Source: Phoronis ovalis (Eukaryota; Phoronida; Phoronidae). Taken from it: a stretch of 20,100 nucleotides of DNA. The stretch is taken from positions 1 through 20,100 of the forward strand of contig JAOXYB010007567.1 in assembly GCA_028565635.1 (NCBI GenBank), written 5' to 3'. Positions 10,480 to 20,100 of this stretch are shown here, one piece after another. The position numbers and the translations under genes are program-made. The notes beneath the pieces are model-generated. The model did not search any database, had not been told where the DNA came from, and saw only the letters and a program-made list of their open reading frames with translations. Each line of letters begins with the position of its first letter. Within the stretch, counting starts at the first letter, position 1.

Positions 10480-10676
10480 TTACAGTTGGAACTTCAGATA
10501 TGACAAAAACAGGATCTGAGTTGCACTGGTGGTTTCTTTGGGACATCTTGATAAAACACTGCTGGGGGCATTTTTCCCTTGTTGATTCAAAAGTCTCAAA
10601 GTACACAGGATGCAAGAATGCAGGTGTTGAAATCTATTCAATCTTGAGTTGTCCAAGAAATAATGGTGCCTGGATA
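10480..10676 (-). CDS. candidate alternative terminal exon after the SH3 exon, with a polyadenylation signal at its stop
   Basis: On the gene strand, 577 bases past the SH3 donor, a good acceptor (TTAATTCTTGTTTATCAG) is followed by a frame that stays open for 64 codons when entered in phase 1, the phase at which the SH3 exon leaves. It stops at TAA, and the same bases form AATAAA (10476-10481), followed by a T/G-rich stretch. The peptide has no domain I recognise; its middle reads NQQGKNAPSSVLSRCPKETT. The patch is richer in G+C than its surroundings. Use of this exon would end the protein after the SH3, as in Kalirin-8. Caution: this patch is also open in another minus frame and in one plus frame (which has its own fair acceptor), so low stop density could explain it. 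The 3' UTR would be only about 20 bases. Confidence 0.28.
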
Positions 10677-11253
10677 CTGATAAACAAGAATTAAGTTTTT
10701 CTTTGGCATATATCTTGGGATCATCAGTTAATAGTTACCACAACTCTTGTCACATAGCATTCCCATTGGAGTTCAGTCACAAACTATTGCGTTGACTTTA
10801 TAATCTTACTAGTTAACAGATGCAGTTGCAGTGCAAATGGTATGTTCAGAATGCAGTCAGTTTGCCATACCAAGCCAACAGATAACAGCATAATAGCTCT
10901 TGGCAACTTTGTGCTACAGCAATACATCATCAAATCAACTTTGTTTAATTAATGAAAAAAAATGACTATTTCATACAGAGCTTATGTAAGTAAAAGTGTA
11001 CAATCCTACCTTTTTACATAATAAACACAATAATTATAATCTTTTGGAAAGCAACAAAATATCTTTCTGTAGTCATGGAAGATATTCATGAAATAGCAGG
11101 TCACATGCAATAACCATAATTTCACAACCTTGATTTCTGCACCATGTGAAACTCTACGCTGAATAAAATACCCTCTCTTTACCATTGTACTCAAATAGCG
11201 CTGTTTACTACCCACAACAAAATGTCATCATACTAACATAACAAATATCCTAC

Positions 11254-11500
11254 CTTCTCCATCCATACTATGCCTTGAATGTCTATTCGTGTTTACATGT
11301 TGTAATGTCCACAATGGCACTAATCCTTCTGTTGGACTGTTTGTGTCAGGATTTGGTGAGACTGCTCTGACAAGACACCATTCAGGGAAGCTGCTAGGTG
11401 AAGGCTCTAATACTTCAACATGTTGCCCACGTGCTACTGACATTTCACCCTGACTTCCCGCTGAAAAATCTTCTACCACAACAGTGACATCTGACGACTG
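11254..11500 (-). CDS. TRIO: TRIO/Kalirin-family RhoGEF, internal exon encoding the SH3 domain after the first DH-PH module
   Basis: TRIO, Kalirin and UNC-73 are large cytoplasmic scaffolds that activate Rac/RhoG and RhoA through two DH-PH modules; this SH3 sits between them. The exon has 82 full codons plus one base. An SH3-type first strand (VVVEDFSA, residues 7-14) is followed by RGQHVEVLE (24-32), the Trp of EWCLVR (40-45) and the EGLVP turn (58-62), then SRHSMDGE. This block order and these residues match the TRIO/Kalirin SH3 closely. The acceptor is a pyrimidine-rich tract ending CAG; the donor is GAAG|GTAGGA. The exon enters in phase 0 and leaves in phase 1, and read-through meets a stop soon after the donor. 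Seen: motifs, splice sites, phases. Inferred: orthology. TRIO and Kalirin are vertebrate duplicates, so one name stands for the single invertebrate gene. An SH3 from another scaffold is much less likely. Confidence 0.9.
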
Positions 11501-13876
11501 CTGAAAAGGATGAAAATGTTATGTTTAGATTTAAAGGAGGTTCTAAATTAATTCTTTGTAAACAAATCTAAAAAAAATAAAAATTCCCATATTTGCTTGG
11601 GCAAGCAGAATCTCCGATGAGCACTAACATTGAATAAAATGTTATGCTTAGTCGCCATAACTCCTGCCATATTTGCATGTACAATAAGAATGCAGCATTT
11701 TCATACTAAGCTGTAATAGAACAGAGATTTCTGTATTAACATGTTATTAAACTGACACTGTAATATAAATTTGTACGAGTCATTTTTAAAGAAACATCAT
11801 CTTTGCCAGTACTTATTTGTTTTCTGGTGAAAACCATACCAAGCCAGTCATAATTTTAAGTGATTTCAATAAACAACTTCTTATCGGCTATTATCCAGAT
11901 ATTTTTTAAATAATTAAAGCAACTTTCCTTTAGTTGACAAATAGTACTTTTATACCACATCAAAGATCTGTTTGTGGGTGTGCTAGGGGTGCTGACTGCT
12001 GTTAACTCATTTTTATTATTGTAATGACCCTTAAATGGGTAAACAATTACATAAAATACATATTTATATATTAAACAACAATCAACAAACTACATAGGAT
12101 GCAATACTGACAATTTTATAAAAAGATTCATATTAATGTATAAAACAAACATAAAATTGTGATTTACTGTCACCAATAGATAAAGAGAAGCACTGACATA
12201 ACATTTATGGACTGTGGTGAATGTCAGTGATACTTAGTTTTTAGAGTTCATAATCCATCCAGGATTCACACAAGTACTAGTAATCTTGCCATTCGTAGTA
12301 TTTACGCATGAATATAGTTATCATTGTCTATGCTATTTTGCTGCAGTAGTCACTTTCAGATGAGAAAGTCGACATATTCTACTTGTCCCTGTGGAGCAAT
12401 TTTAAGCGACTATCCTTGTCAACGCAAAGCTACAACGTTTCAGAAATTTGGACCCATGTTGTTGTGCACGTTTCTTTGAAGAAGTTTAAAATAGCTCGTG
12501 ATTTTAAGAGAGGCACCCCAATATTTCCAAAAGGGAACCAAATGATCAGAACTCTTGAACGATCTTAGAACATTTGATACATTTTTTTGTTAGGTATTAA
12601 TATATTTTTTATATCATGCAACTCTTCAGTCCCAGACATGCTTAGGAATTCTGACGCAAATCAAAGGCAAGATCTGTAAATTTAATCAGTTGCCACAGTA
12701 ACTATTCTTAGCATAGTAGCATAGTTTTTCACTTTACATATAGAACTGCAAGTGATCTAAAATAACATTTCTAAATCAATTTTTATCAACTCTTTGAATA
12801 CGAATTCGTAATTATGTAGATTCAGGTGTTTATGCATCAGGGCATATAGGTAAAATGTAAGGTAGTAATTACAAAGGTAGTAATTACATACTAAAATAAA
12901 TTTTTGCAAAGTGTTCTGGAAAAATTGGAGTTGTTTGTATTTAAATAAATTGATTTTGAAGAAAAAATGCAATATTATTTCATACAAGAACTGGAAAAGA
13001 ACACCTTGAGCAAAAAGTACAGTAATTATGCTACTAAAAATTGAAAAATGTTAGGTTAATAATCATTGTTAAGTACATACATATTCGTTTTAGTTCACGG
13101 TTGATGCACACATGAACATACATTGTTATGCACTAGACAACACGCTTGATTTACGACTTAATAAAACAGAAATGCAAAATAAAAGAAAATGGTAATTTAA
13201 GTAAAGAATACTATAGTAATAAAAAACAAAAACTGTTTGGCACATTTCCAGATGCAATTATACATAAACATTTTGATTAGCAAAAAAGCATTTCATTGTA
13301 GCAAAGTTCTCCAGGATAAGATTGCTCAGTACATTTTTTACTAAACAAGAAATATTTTTTCACACAAACAAGCTTTGTTATACAAGTACAAATAATAGTT
13401 GTGAGAATACTCTAGTAATAAGCTTAATTAGCATGGTGAAATTGCTCTCTTAGCTTAAAATGAATATAAACAGCTTTTATTTTACAACTGTAACAAAACT
13501 TTGCAATAAAGTTTGTGCAGTGTATTTTATCATGGCAACAACCATTTTAAGGTTGTGAGAGCAGTGTCTCTGTACCAGTATGTTAGAGAAATACCCTGGA
13601 TGAACATACTTGCAAAACAGTACCCAAGCAAGCAATCAACTTGTTACACTTGCCACTAACTTTTTGTACAGGACCACATACTACTGATTAGGGTAAAGTA
13701 AGCTTGATTAGAAAGCAAAACAGCTTCATTGTCTTCGAATTTTATTCAAAGTTCAAATTTTGATAGAACTGGTTGTTTAATACAATTTCTACCCTCTAAG
13801 ACTACATGCCAACCTAATTAACCTGCAATTTTAATTATAATCTATAAGTGCCACAGGGGCCAATATAAGTACTCAC
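11501..13876 (-). other. intron upstream of the SH3 exon, proximal part
   Basis: Sequence between the SH3 acceptor and candidate first exon B. It holds a perfect 15-base duplication at 12859-12888 and no exon that I can support. The frames at 12383-12568 (+) and 12757-12987 (-) have no splice or similarity support. Confidence 0.6.
12859..12888. repeat. perfect 15-base tandem duplication
   Basis: AAGGTAGTAATTACA occurs twice without a gap. Confidence 0.85.
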
Positions 13877-13954
13877 CTTGAGGATTTTAACACGTTTTCT
13901 TTTAAATTTTGGCATGAATATTTTCACAAGATACACATCTACAAATTTCTGCAT
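13877..13954 (-). CDS. candidate alternative first exon B of the TRIO/Kalirin-type gene (26 codons)
   Basis: An ATG with an in-frame TGA three codons upstream opens a 26-codon frame ending at a strong donor, CTCAAG|GTGAGTACT, again in phase 0 and so able to join the SH3 exon 2.4 kb downstream. The peptide begins MQKFVDVYLVKIF and continues MPKFKRKRVKILK; the internal Met at codon 14 could be a second start. Its length equals that of candidate A, and it shares the layout of a hydrophobic first half (V at 5 and 7, aliphatic at 9 and 10) followed by a Lys/Arg cluster at 19-21. It could be a paralogous alternative start, or both could be coincidence. An internal exon using the CAG inside ATGCAG as acceptor is possible but there is no pyrimidine tract before it. 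Confidence 0.33.
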
Positions 13955-16386
13955 GTTGTTTCATCAACACAATATGCAGGTGTACACAAATATTTCTTTT
14001 GCAGTGAATTAAACCTAAGGAGATGACCTCAAAGCATCGATAAAACTAACTTTATAGGGTTCTAGGCAGAATTTTCCATTAAATTATTTTCACTTTAAAA
14101 TGGTTTTATCCATACTTTTTTCCTGTTTTTAATATGAACACATTACTTTATCTAACACCACACACTGTTTTGAGATGCTGCATGAAGCCCAATAACATAG
14201 AAAGATGATGCCACAAAATCAGATTAAATGTGGAAATAAAACTCACAAGAATTTCCCGCTTTACAGTTCAATCAATAAAGATTTATCACAAATGGATGAA
14301 ATAAAAGCATGCTAGTCCTGGATAACGGCCAAACTCTACTCAATATTTCAACTGTCTGTACATTCTGTCTAATTACGGAGAGCTGTTATAAAGAAAATAT
14401 ATAGCATCTAAAAATCTTATCCTTTTATATATTGAAAATTGTCTGCATTTTATTGATTGGTCATAAAAAGTGGATAAGCTTTTGAATTCATCAAGGTTTG
14501 ATGAACACATTCCAAGACTTTAAAACACAAGGAAATGGTTTGAAACTTTGGTGAAATTTCAAATAAATCTGTGAAGTAGTGCTAACCTTGCACTTTAAAA
14601 ATAAAAAGAACTAAATCAAGTCCAGAAGTTAGATTATTATTGGCACATATAAGATTATAATCTCTTGGTTATTTGTCATCCCCACTGCATCTCAAAATAG
14701 TTGAATTTTTTTTTTATTTAAGTACACTAACAATAAAGTGTAAGTGATCATTACATTTGCAAACCTGTCCAAGTGTCAAAACAGTTTATTAGATATTGTA
14801 ATAAATAGGTACAGGGATCGAGAGAGAAGAGTATAGGACCCTTTTATAGTTGCTAGTTTCCAGTCTAGTCCACCAGGGGATATTGGCAGAAAAAGTGAGG
14901 TTGAATTGAAAAATATGGTTTTCTCAAAAAACACTCAATTTATTTACTAATAAAGTTTCACTGACATATTTTAATTTATGGAGGGTTTAGTGATGATTAT
15001 ATAAGGCAAGCTACTTATCTTGCGATGGTAATTGTACCAGTTCATTTTCATAATATTCCGAGTTATATTATAAGAATGATGATTTAACACACATTTTCCA
15101 ACTGGTGGAAGAATTGGGATTCTACAGTGAGAAAGCAACAAACTACAAAGTGCTTCACGGGCTTTAACCTCTTGCAAGAATTTTATGTCAAATATTTTAT
15201 AATTAAAAAATAAATCTAAAAATGTAGAAGTTCCTGCTATGAGCAATAGAAGCCTACGATAGGTAAACATTTTGAGGCAAACACTTAAAACAAGTTGGGC
15301 AGTTTTCTTTAGGCTTTTATATAAGTTAGAAAGTATTGAAATCTTGTGCAATTTGGAAGCATCAAAATATAAATAATTAATTAAAAGCTTTTTACTTAGG
15401 CCTGAAACTTATTAGATCCATCAGGCTACATCTTGTTCATTGAAGTAATTAAACAGTTACCCAGCTGCTACGCTGGTCAATGAACCTGAAAGGAAACCAT
15501 GAACATAGTTGGCACCAGTCATACAAGACAGCTCTATCTAGAGTAGGAAATCGTAAAACACAAGTATTAGGCCCTTCCACGTCACCAAGAGAAAAACGCA
15601 AATTGGTTTGAGAGTGATTTTCTACTGATTTGAGATTGTCATGCACGTACATACCCAAGCTAATTTTACAAGTCAAATTTAAGTCATTTGAGCCAGAAAT
15701 CAAATCCAGAGTGAAATCTATTTTAAACACAAAACATACAAATACTGCACATAACATTGCTTAACTTGAACCAATTCGAGTTAATTCAGTGCGACTCTTT
15801 CCCATGTGAATGAAGAATTGCCAAATAAATTTACAAACTGATAAAAATATCAAACTTTACTTGTGATTTTTTACTTGGTGCAATAACTATATAATTGCAT
15901 GGTACACTAATGGACCTAAATGTACATATAGGGATTGTTGAAGTTGACAAAATTTATTCACATATTTGAGATCTTGTTTCAGTGCACAATAAACCACAAA
16001 TGAACAATCTGTAATTGTTCTGGGTTGATTTTTGCATAATTAGATTCAAAGTTAACTTCTGCCTCGATTATAGATTTTTGTGGGCTTCATTCACGACAAG
16101 CAGAAATAGTGTACTTTAAATATGCAATTGAATGTGCAACACCTTCTTATATTTACATACTCTTTTGCAATGAAGAACAGAATGCAGTTGTATATGGAGA
16201 TGTACTTAGGTTTTATCATGATGCAGCTAATATAAAATCCGGCTATCAAATATAACTGTATATATACAATTATTTAATGAATCAAAGTGTGAGCAAAGGG
16301 TTAACTTTCATCAAGAGATGATACTGCAAGATACTGGCTTTTATTTGGCAGTAAAGTAGAGAGTACTAACAGTTACTATAACTTAC
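13955..16386 (-). other. intron between candidate first exons B and A
   Basis: A+T-rich sequence. It contains the two longest open frames of the window, both minus strand: 14971-15351 (126 codons) and 15449-15757 (102 codons). Neither has a domain I recognise. At this A+T content about one frame over 100 codons is expected by chance in 20 kb, so I do not call them genes; the 102-codon frame is discussed among the findings. Confidence 0.55.
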
Positions 16387-16464
16387 CTCACTAACACTCA
16401 GTCTTCTCTTAAAATGTGTCCTTATCCTTTGAACAAGGACTGATACTCTTACAATGCCATCCAT
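16387..16464 (-). CDS. candidate alternative first exon A of the TRIO/Kalirin-type gene (26 codons)
   Basis: An ATG directly preceded by an in-frame TAA opens a 26-codon frame that ends at a near-consensus donor, GTGAG|GTAAGTTATAG, in phase 0. That is the phase the SH3 exon at 11254-11500 accepts, 4.9 kb downstream. The peptide starts MDGIVRVSVLVQRIR and ends FKRRLSVSE: a hydrophobic start followed by a basic cluster. No DH or PH exon was found between it and the SH3 exon, so a transcript starting here would skip the first exchange-factor module. Kalirin and unc-73 are known to use several promoters. The same strand and matching phase support the call; a chance ATG upstream of a chance donor is the main alternative. 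I see no convincing promoter motif. Confidence 0.35.
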
Positions 16465-16701
16465 TTAAGAATTTTTATCAGGTGTTGAATATTACATTTT
16501 ACTCCACAAGTTGAATTCTAATTTCCTTAATGCAACATTCTCCATGTCTTTATATTTATTGTTGGATAGTGCAGATATTATAACCCTGGATTATAACAAG
16601 ATCTTATAAAATAGCATCATGCATCTGCTTATATGTTATATTTTTTATTGTTTTTAAATGGTATACTGAATATCTTTGCTTTGTAAAAAACATTGTATTT
16701 T

Positions 16702-16783
16702 ATTCCAGAGAATGTGTAGTATTTCTCCTAGCTGCAATATGTATTCCGGAGAATGTATCACAAATCTGCTAGCTTTAATATTT
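16702..16783. repeat. diverged 41-base tandem duplication
   Basis: Two units of exactly 41 bases, ATTCCAGAGAATGT... and ATTCCGGAGAATGT..., share their starts and the CTAGCT(G/T)(C/T)AATAT ends. A weaker third start may follow. The repeat lies about 240 bases upstream of the ATG of candidate first exon A. Confidence 0.75.
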
Positions 16784-17469
16784 ACTCCTTCATCAGTACC
16801 TTAGCTAGTACAGAAATTATAGTCACTACTTATATCAGAAATACATTACTTCTGAATTGTCAAGCAGTTCACAATGATTCCACAGAAATATATGTATTAC
16901 TCCAGTTAGATACATACATCCACACAGTATAGGGTCAATTCAACAATAAATATCACATATATTCCTGGTAATGATGTGTTTGCTTCAAAAAAGTAAAAAC
17001 ACAATTAACCTATAGCTTTGAGGTACATGGCCTACATAAAACTGTAACAGGTGAAACAATTTAGGTTTTAATCAGGCAATGTCAAACAGCTCCAATGCTC
17101 CTTCTGACAGCATAGCCAAGTAAAGAATCCTGGAATGAGTTAGACCTCTTCGAAGAAACTGTTCCCAATGTACTTCAAAAGAGTTTCTAATTTAATTTTG
17201 TAACCCTAAGCTGCAAAAGGCTGCTGCAGTTTTATGCTAACTGAATCTATAACTGCAAAGTTCTTAACATAATGAATTAAACCATCTCATAATTTAATTT
17301 TATATTCGTCAATACATTATACCGCATGCCCCAACAGTGTATTGTATATCTTTAGGTACATGTTGCAGCTAACATCAAATATTATAATTAAAGGAAAATT
17401 TGCATAATTATAATAAGCAGCAATAACTATGCAATTAAAGTGCCGTTTTCTTTTTATTTATCCTGTAAT

Positions 17470-17504
17470 TTACTTGAATGATTGATCATTAGCCAATCAA
17501 GTAA
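17470..17504. repeat. small inverted repeat
   Basis: TTACTTGA (17470-17477) pairs with TCAAGTAA (17497-17504); an inner GATTG/CAATC can extend the stem with a bulge. No RNA family is evident. Confidence 0.4.
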
Positions 17505-19682
17505 AATGTGTTTGTGCTTATTTCACAACTTTAGATGTTTCAGTCTGTTTCCATTTACGTATTTTAATACAGATCAGTCATTTAATCCTCTTTTCCTGAG
17601 ATTTGAAACGTTGATGGGCAGTGAGCTGAGAGTTTTTTGTACACCATAACCATCATCTTATGTTTTGTAATTATTGGATTTACATGTCTGCGTAAACGTA
17701 AATGTCAAACCTTTTACAATTTGCACAGACTTCTCTAAATAGATTTTTTTCTCAATTCTCAATAAATTTCAGCTCCTGCATTGAACATGAAGTTGTTCAT
17801 CTAAAATCACCATAGTTACATAGTGCATAAAAAAGCACGATTTTGTAATTGACAAAACCTGATAGACAGCTATTATTTAGAATAAAAATCTTTTCAAATT
17901 TTAAATTTAATCATGTCACACAGGTGCTATCATAATGTAGAGTCACAGATTAAAATGGTAATCACACATTTATGTTTATTCAAATCCTATAGAAACACAA
18001 CATATGATCACATTTTAGGAAAATCTTTTTGATACTATATTTAATATTCTTCCTTTTTTATAATTTCTATGTAGATATATAGGAGAATAGTCTGAAAATG
18101 TTCTTCAAATGTCAATAACTGTCAGCTTAAAATCCGCAACATCACACATGATATTTTTTATCCTGGTTCCTTGTTACAAATAAAAAAACAGCATGCTAAC
18201 AACCTAACACCTCCCTATCTATTTCATGGCTAAAGGCATTCATGCCATTTTTTAGGAACTTAACTACTTTTTCTTGTAATATATCTTATTATCTATCCAC
18301 AGGTGCCTGATATATTCTTTCATCTCCTCTCCATTACCTTTCTCATGTGTGAGAATAACTCAAAGTCCGCCGCCCAGGTGGTAAAAACCTCGTCACGTTA
18401 TTGAATTGCAGCCATGATTTACAGTATTATACTTATAATCATGGACATAAAATCAACATAAATAGAAACTGTACTTAGTCCAACAAAGGAACATCAAAAA
18501 TAGATACAGAGGAAATATCACGATTTTTTTTTCAAAACTAAAAATCACTCAGCACAAAAAATAAATGGAACTGGTAAAACATTCGCAGCACACATTATTT
18601 TCATCTTGATCCAGCAAAAAGCTATACCAATTAAATTAAATAGCGACTAAATCCAATTCCCAACAACAAGAATTTTCATGAGAGTAAAAACATCTTTTTC
18701 CCACTCAATTTTGAAAACTAACGCACATAGGTAGTTGTAGCAATCATCTCCAATTATAAGTAGCTTGTGTCATGTGTGCATTTATAAAGAAAACACACCT
18801 ACCATATGCCATGATAGCTTAAAAGATGTGATGCGATGATGCGTTACAGCACATCCTGTGAAAATTATCAAAACCAAATGGCTGCAAAAAAATGCATCAG
18901 TGCTAAACCTATAAATATTGAAATTCCCAGTCAAAAATTATTCTTTTTCCATTTTGGATATGACGCCTTAATTTGTGTAAAAAATATACACTTTCAGAAC
19001 AGCTTTCAAATCTATTTATATCGATTCTGTAACATCAGTAGTAAATCACAACGTGCAAATTTCAGTAATTAGCAAATGCTCCTTTTCAAGAAATATATTA
19101 TGGTTTGAGAAATACACAAATGTTGAGCAATATAGGACAGGCGTAAAATAAATTATAATAGTCCACCATGTTGTATGTATTTTGGAAACAAAAATATTAC
19201 CTTTATTTAGGTTAACAAATGTTTCCAAGAAAAAACTGGGTAAGCCTTGAAAAGTAAATAAGTAACTTTACATTACTGTATCAAAATGTAATCAGTAGGC
19301 AAAGAACATTCTTTTATAAAATAACACACTACAACAAAAACAGTAGTATTAGTCTTAAATATGATCAGTAAATAGTACAACTTGAATAGTTTTGACAGAA
19401 TCCTCAATTTTCAAAATCGATATAAAATATCTATTTATATGAAGGTTGATACCCAAGAGTGAAACTTGAAACTGAAGGATGGAGATTCAGATTTTTGAAT
19501 ATCCTACATTTTGTGACGTATTTATCCCTAAATCAATAGGGTTCTGATTGTCCACACAGGTGGTGTATTCTTGTAGAGTTTCATGAAAACTGGTCAAGAA
19601 AAATGTGATTTATTGCTGAAAAGTAGGACACACTTTGCTTACTTCTACTGATTTCACATACCAAATATCATTCAAATAGCAG

Positions 19683-19790
19683 ACCTACCAAGTCTCCCGG
19701 TTAAACCGGGAGTCTCCCGACCTCCCGGTTGTAAGGCCAAATCTCCAGGTTTTTAGGGCAACCAATTTTTTTTATTGTCGAGAAACTTAG
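19683..19790. repeat. interspersed repeat with CTCCCGG palindrome
   Basis: CTCCCGGTTAAACCGGGAG (19695-19713) is a perfect palindrome around one central A, followed by two further TCTCCCG/CTCCCGG copies and a related TCTCCAGG. The G+C-rich cluster in an A+T-rich background looks like one end of a short interspersed element. Confidence 0.55.
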
Positions 19791-20031
19791 AAAAAAAACG
19801 GGATGATACATGTAATGCGAATAAACTTTATCAGGTTCCGATTTCACCATGTTATGATCTATTTATAAAAAAATAACAAAGCGATATTGTGATTGGTTTA
19901 GTTTTCCCACCAGGGCAACGCTGTGCCAATCAAACCGCCGCTTGTAGAAACCTTTTGGCTTAAAGTTAGTATAGATCGTTGTATCTTTATTATTTAGTAT
20001 ATACTATATTTATTTCGTAGAGCGCAGAAGG

Positions 20032-20054
20032 CATAAAATTTATTAAATTTTATG
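20032..20054. repeat. 10-base-stem hairpin
   Basis: CATAAAATTT (20032-20041), a three-base loop, then AAATTTTATG (20045-20054): a perfect but A+T-rich hairpin, possibly chance. Confidence 0.5.
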
Positions 20055-20100
20055 TTCACTGCAGTAAATATTTTGTTGATCTGACCTATTAAGTGTTATT

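Larger units (their letters stand above)
1296..11253 (-). other. 9,958-base intron between the SH3 and linker exons
   Basis: GT (gene strand) at 11253-11252 and AG at 1297-1296 bound the intron; both flanks are in phase 1. Inside are candidate small and terminal exons (9005-9055, 10480-10676, 5718-5845, 2135-2218), an inverted-repeat element (3682-4084), tandem repeats (6211-6310), a compound repeat (6586-8537) and diverged duplications (9319-9478, 9907-10090). Elsewhere it is unremarkable A+T-rich sequence. Frames such as those at 1645-1917 (+), 6471-6765 (+), 9476-9703 (+) and 10013-10279 (+) lack support as genes; several are repeat-derived. Confidence 0.75.
16465..20100 (-). other. upstream intron or promoter region beyond candidate first exon A
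   Basis: No TRIO-type DH or PH exon is visible here, although these are normally the best conserved parts of the gene. The segment holds a 41-base duplication, small hairpins, a short G+C-rich minus frame (17072-17190), a G+C-rich patch near 18365-18395 and a palindromic repeat near 19690. The frames at 18836-19072 (+) and 19046-19228 (-) have no support. Confidence 0.55.

Noticed and set aside
11006-11215. 69-codon minus frame ending at AAAAAG|GTAGGA, just past the SH3 exon
   Set aside because: It leaves in phase 2, which does not fit the linker exon, no acceptor starts it, and the peptide is unremarkable.
13672-13692. Plus-strand 21-base microexon between a strong acceptor and GTAAAG
   Set aside because: Opposite strand to the only supported gene and no neighbouring plus-strand exons; such pairs arise by chance.
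18302-18377. Plus-strand segment after a fair acceptor, open for 25 codons up to CAG|GTGGTA
   Set aside because: Donor is weak, no partner exon on the plus strand, and the peptide is not recognised.
18340-18400. Minus-strand frame reading DEVFTTWAADFELF, resembling the FxTWAxxF part of a DH domain
   Set aside because: It begins right after a stop without a usable acceptor, the donor (AAAG|GTAATG) is weak, and the rest of DH and the whole PH domain, which should follow before the SH3, are not found. Chance resemblance.
18795-18812. ATG GCA TAT G|GTAGGT as a four-codon first exon
   Set aside because: Too short to judge, and its phase 1 does not match the SH3 exon acceptor.

Overview
The window is animal nuclear DNA. 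It is strongly A+T-rich (about two thirds by eye), has no dense reading frames, and carries spliced exons, long introns and many decayed repeats. The one family I can name is the TRIO/Kalirin (UNC-73) group of double Rho guanine-nucleotide exchange factors, which is confined to animals. The repeats and the roughly 10 kb intron fit a non-vertebrate metazoan with a fairly large genome, but I cannot name the phylum.

The gene runs on the minus strand, so its 5' side is at high coordinates. Two exons are well supported. The exon at 11254-11500 encodes the SH3 domain that follows the first DH-PH module. The exon at 1187-1295 encodes the Ser/Asn/His-rich linker that leads towards the second DH-PH module. 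Their splice phases match (phase 1 to phase 1) across a 9,958-base intron. No DH or PH exon is visible; those should lie outside the window on both sides.

The intron upstream of the SH3 exon holds two candidate alternative first exons, at 16387-16464 and 13877-13954. Each is exactly 26 codons from an ATG with a stop just upstream to a good donor in phase 0, the phase the SH3 exon accepts. If real, they would make short isoforms that start at the SH3 domain and carry only the second exchange-factor module. The intron downstream of the SH3 exon holds phase-compatible candidates for a 51-base cassette exon (9005-9055), a weaker 84-base cassette (2135-2218) and two alternative terminal exons (10480-10676, with AATAAA at its stop, and 5718-5845), which would end the protein after the SH3 domain. 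All of these are predictions from splice signals and frame only.

The rest is intronic sequence with repeats: a TATCTA microsatellite at the start, a fold-back sequence near 60-160, a 403-base inverted-repeat element with a 5-base target duplication (3682-4084), a 20-base tandem array with alternating variants (6211-6310), a G+C-rich compound repeat with inverted ends (about 6586-8537), diverged direct duplications (9319-9478, 9907-10090, 16702-16783) and a palindromic CTCCCGG repeat near the end. Most open frames of 60-126 codons are what this base composition gives by chance. I saw no tRNA, rRNA or CRISPR.
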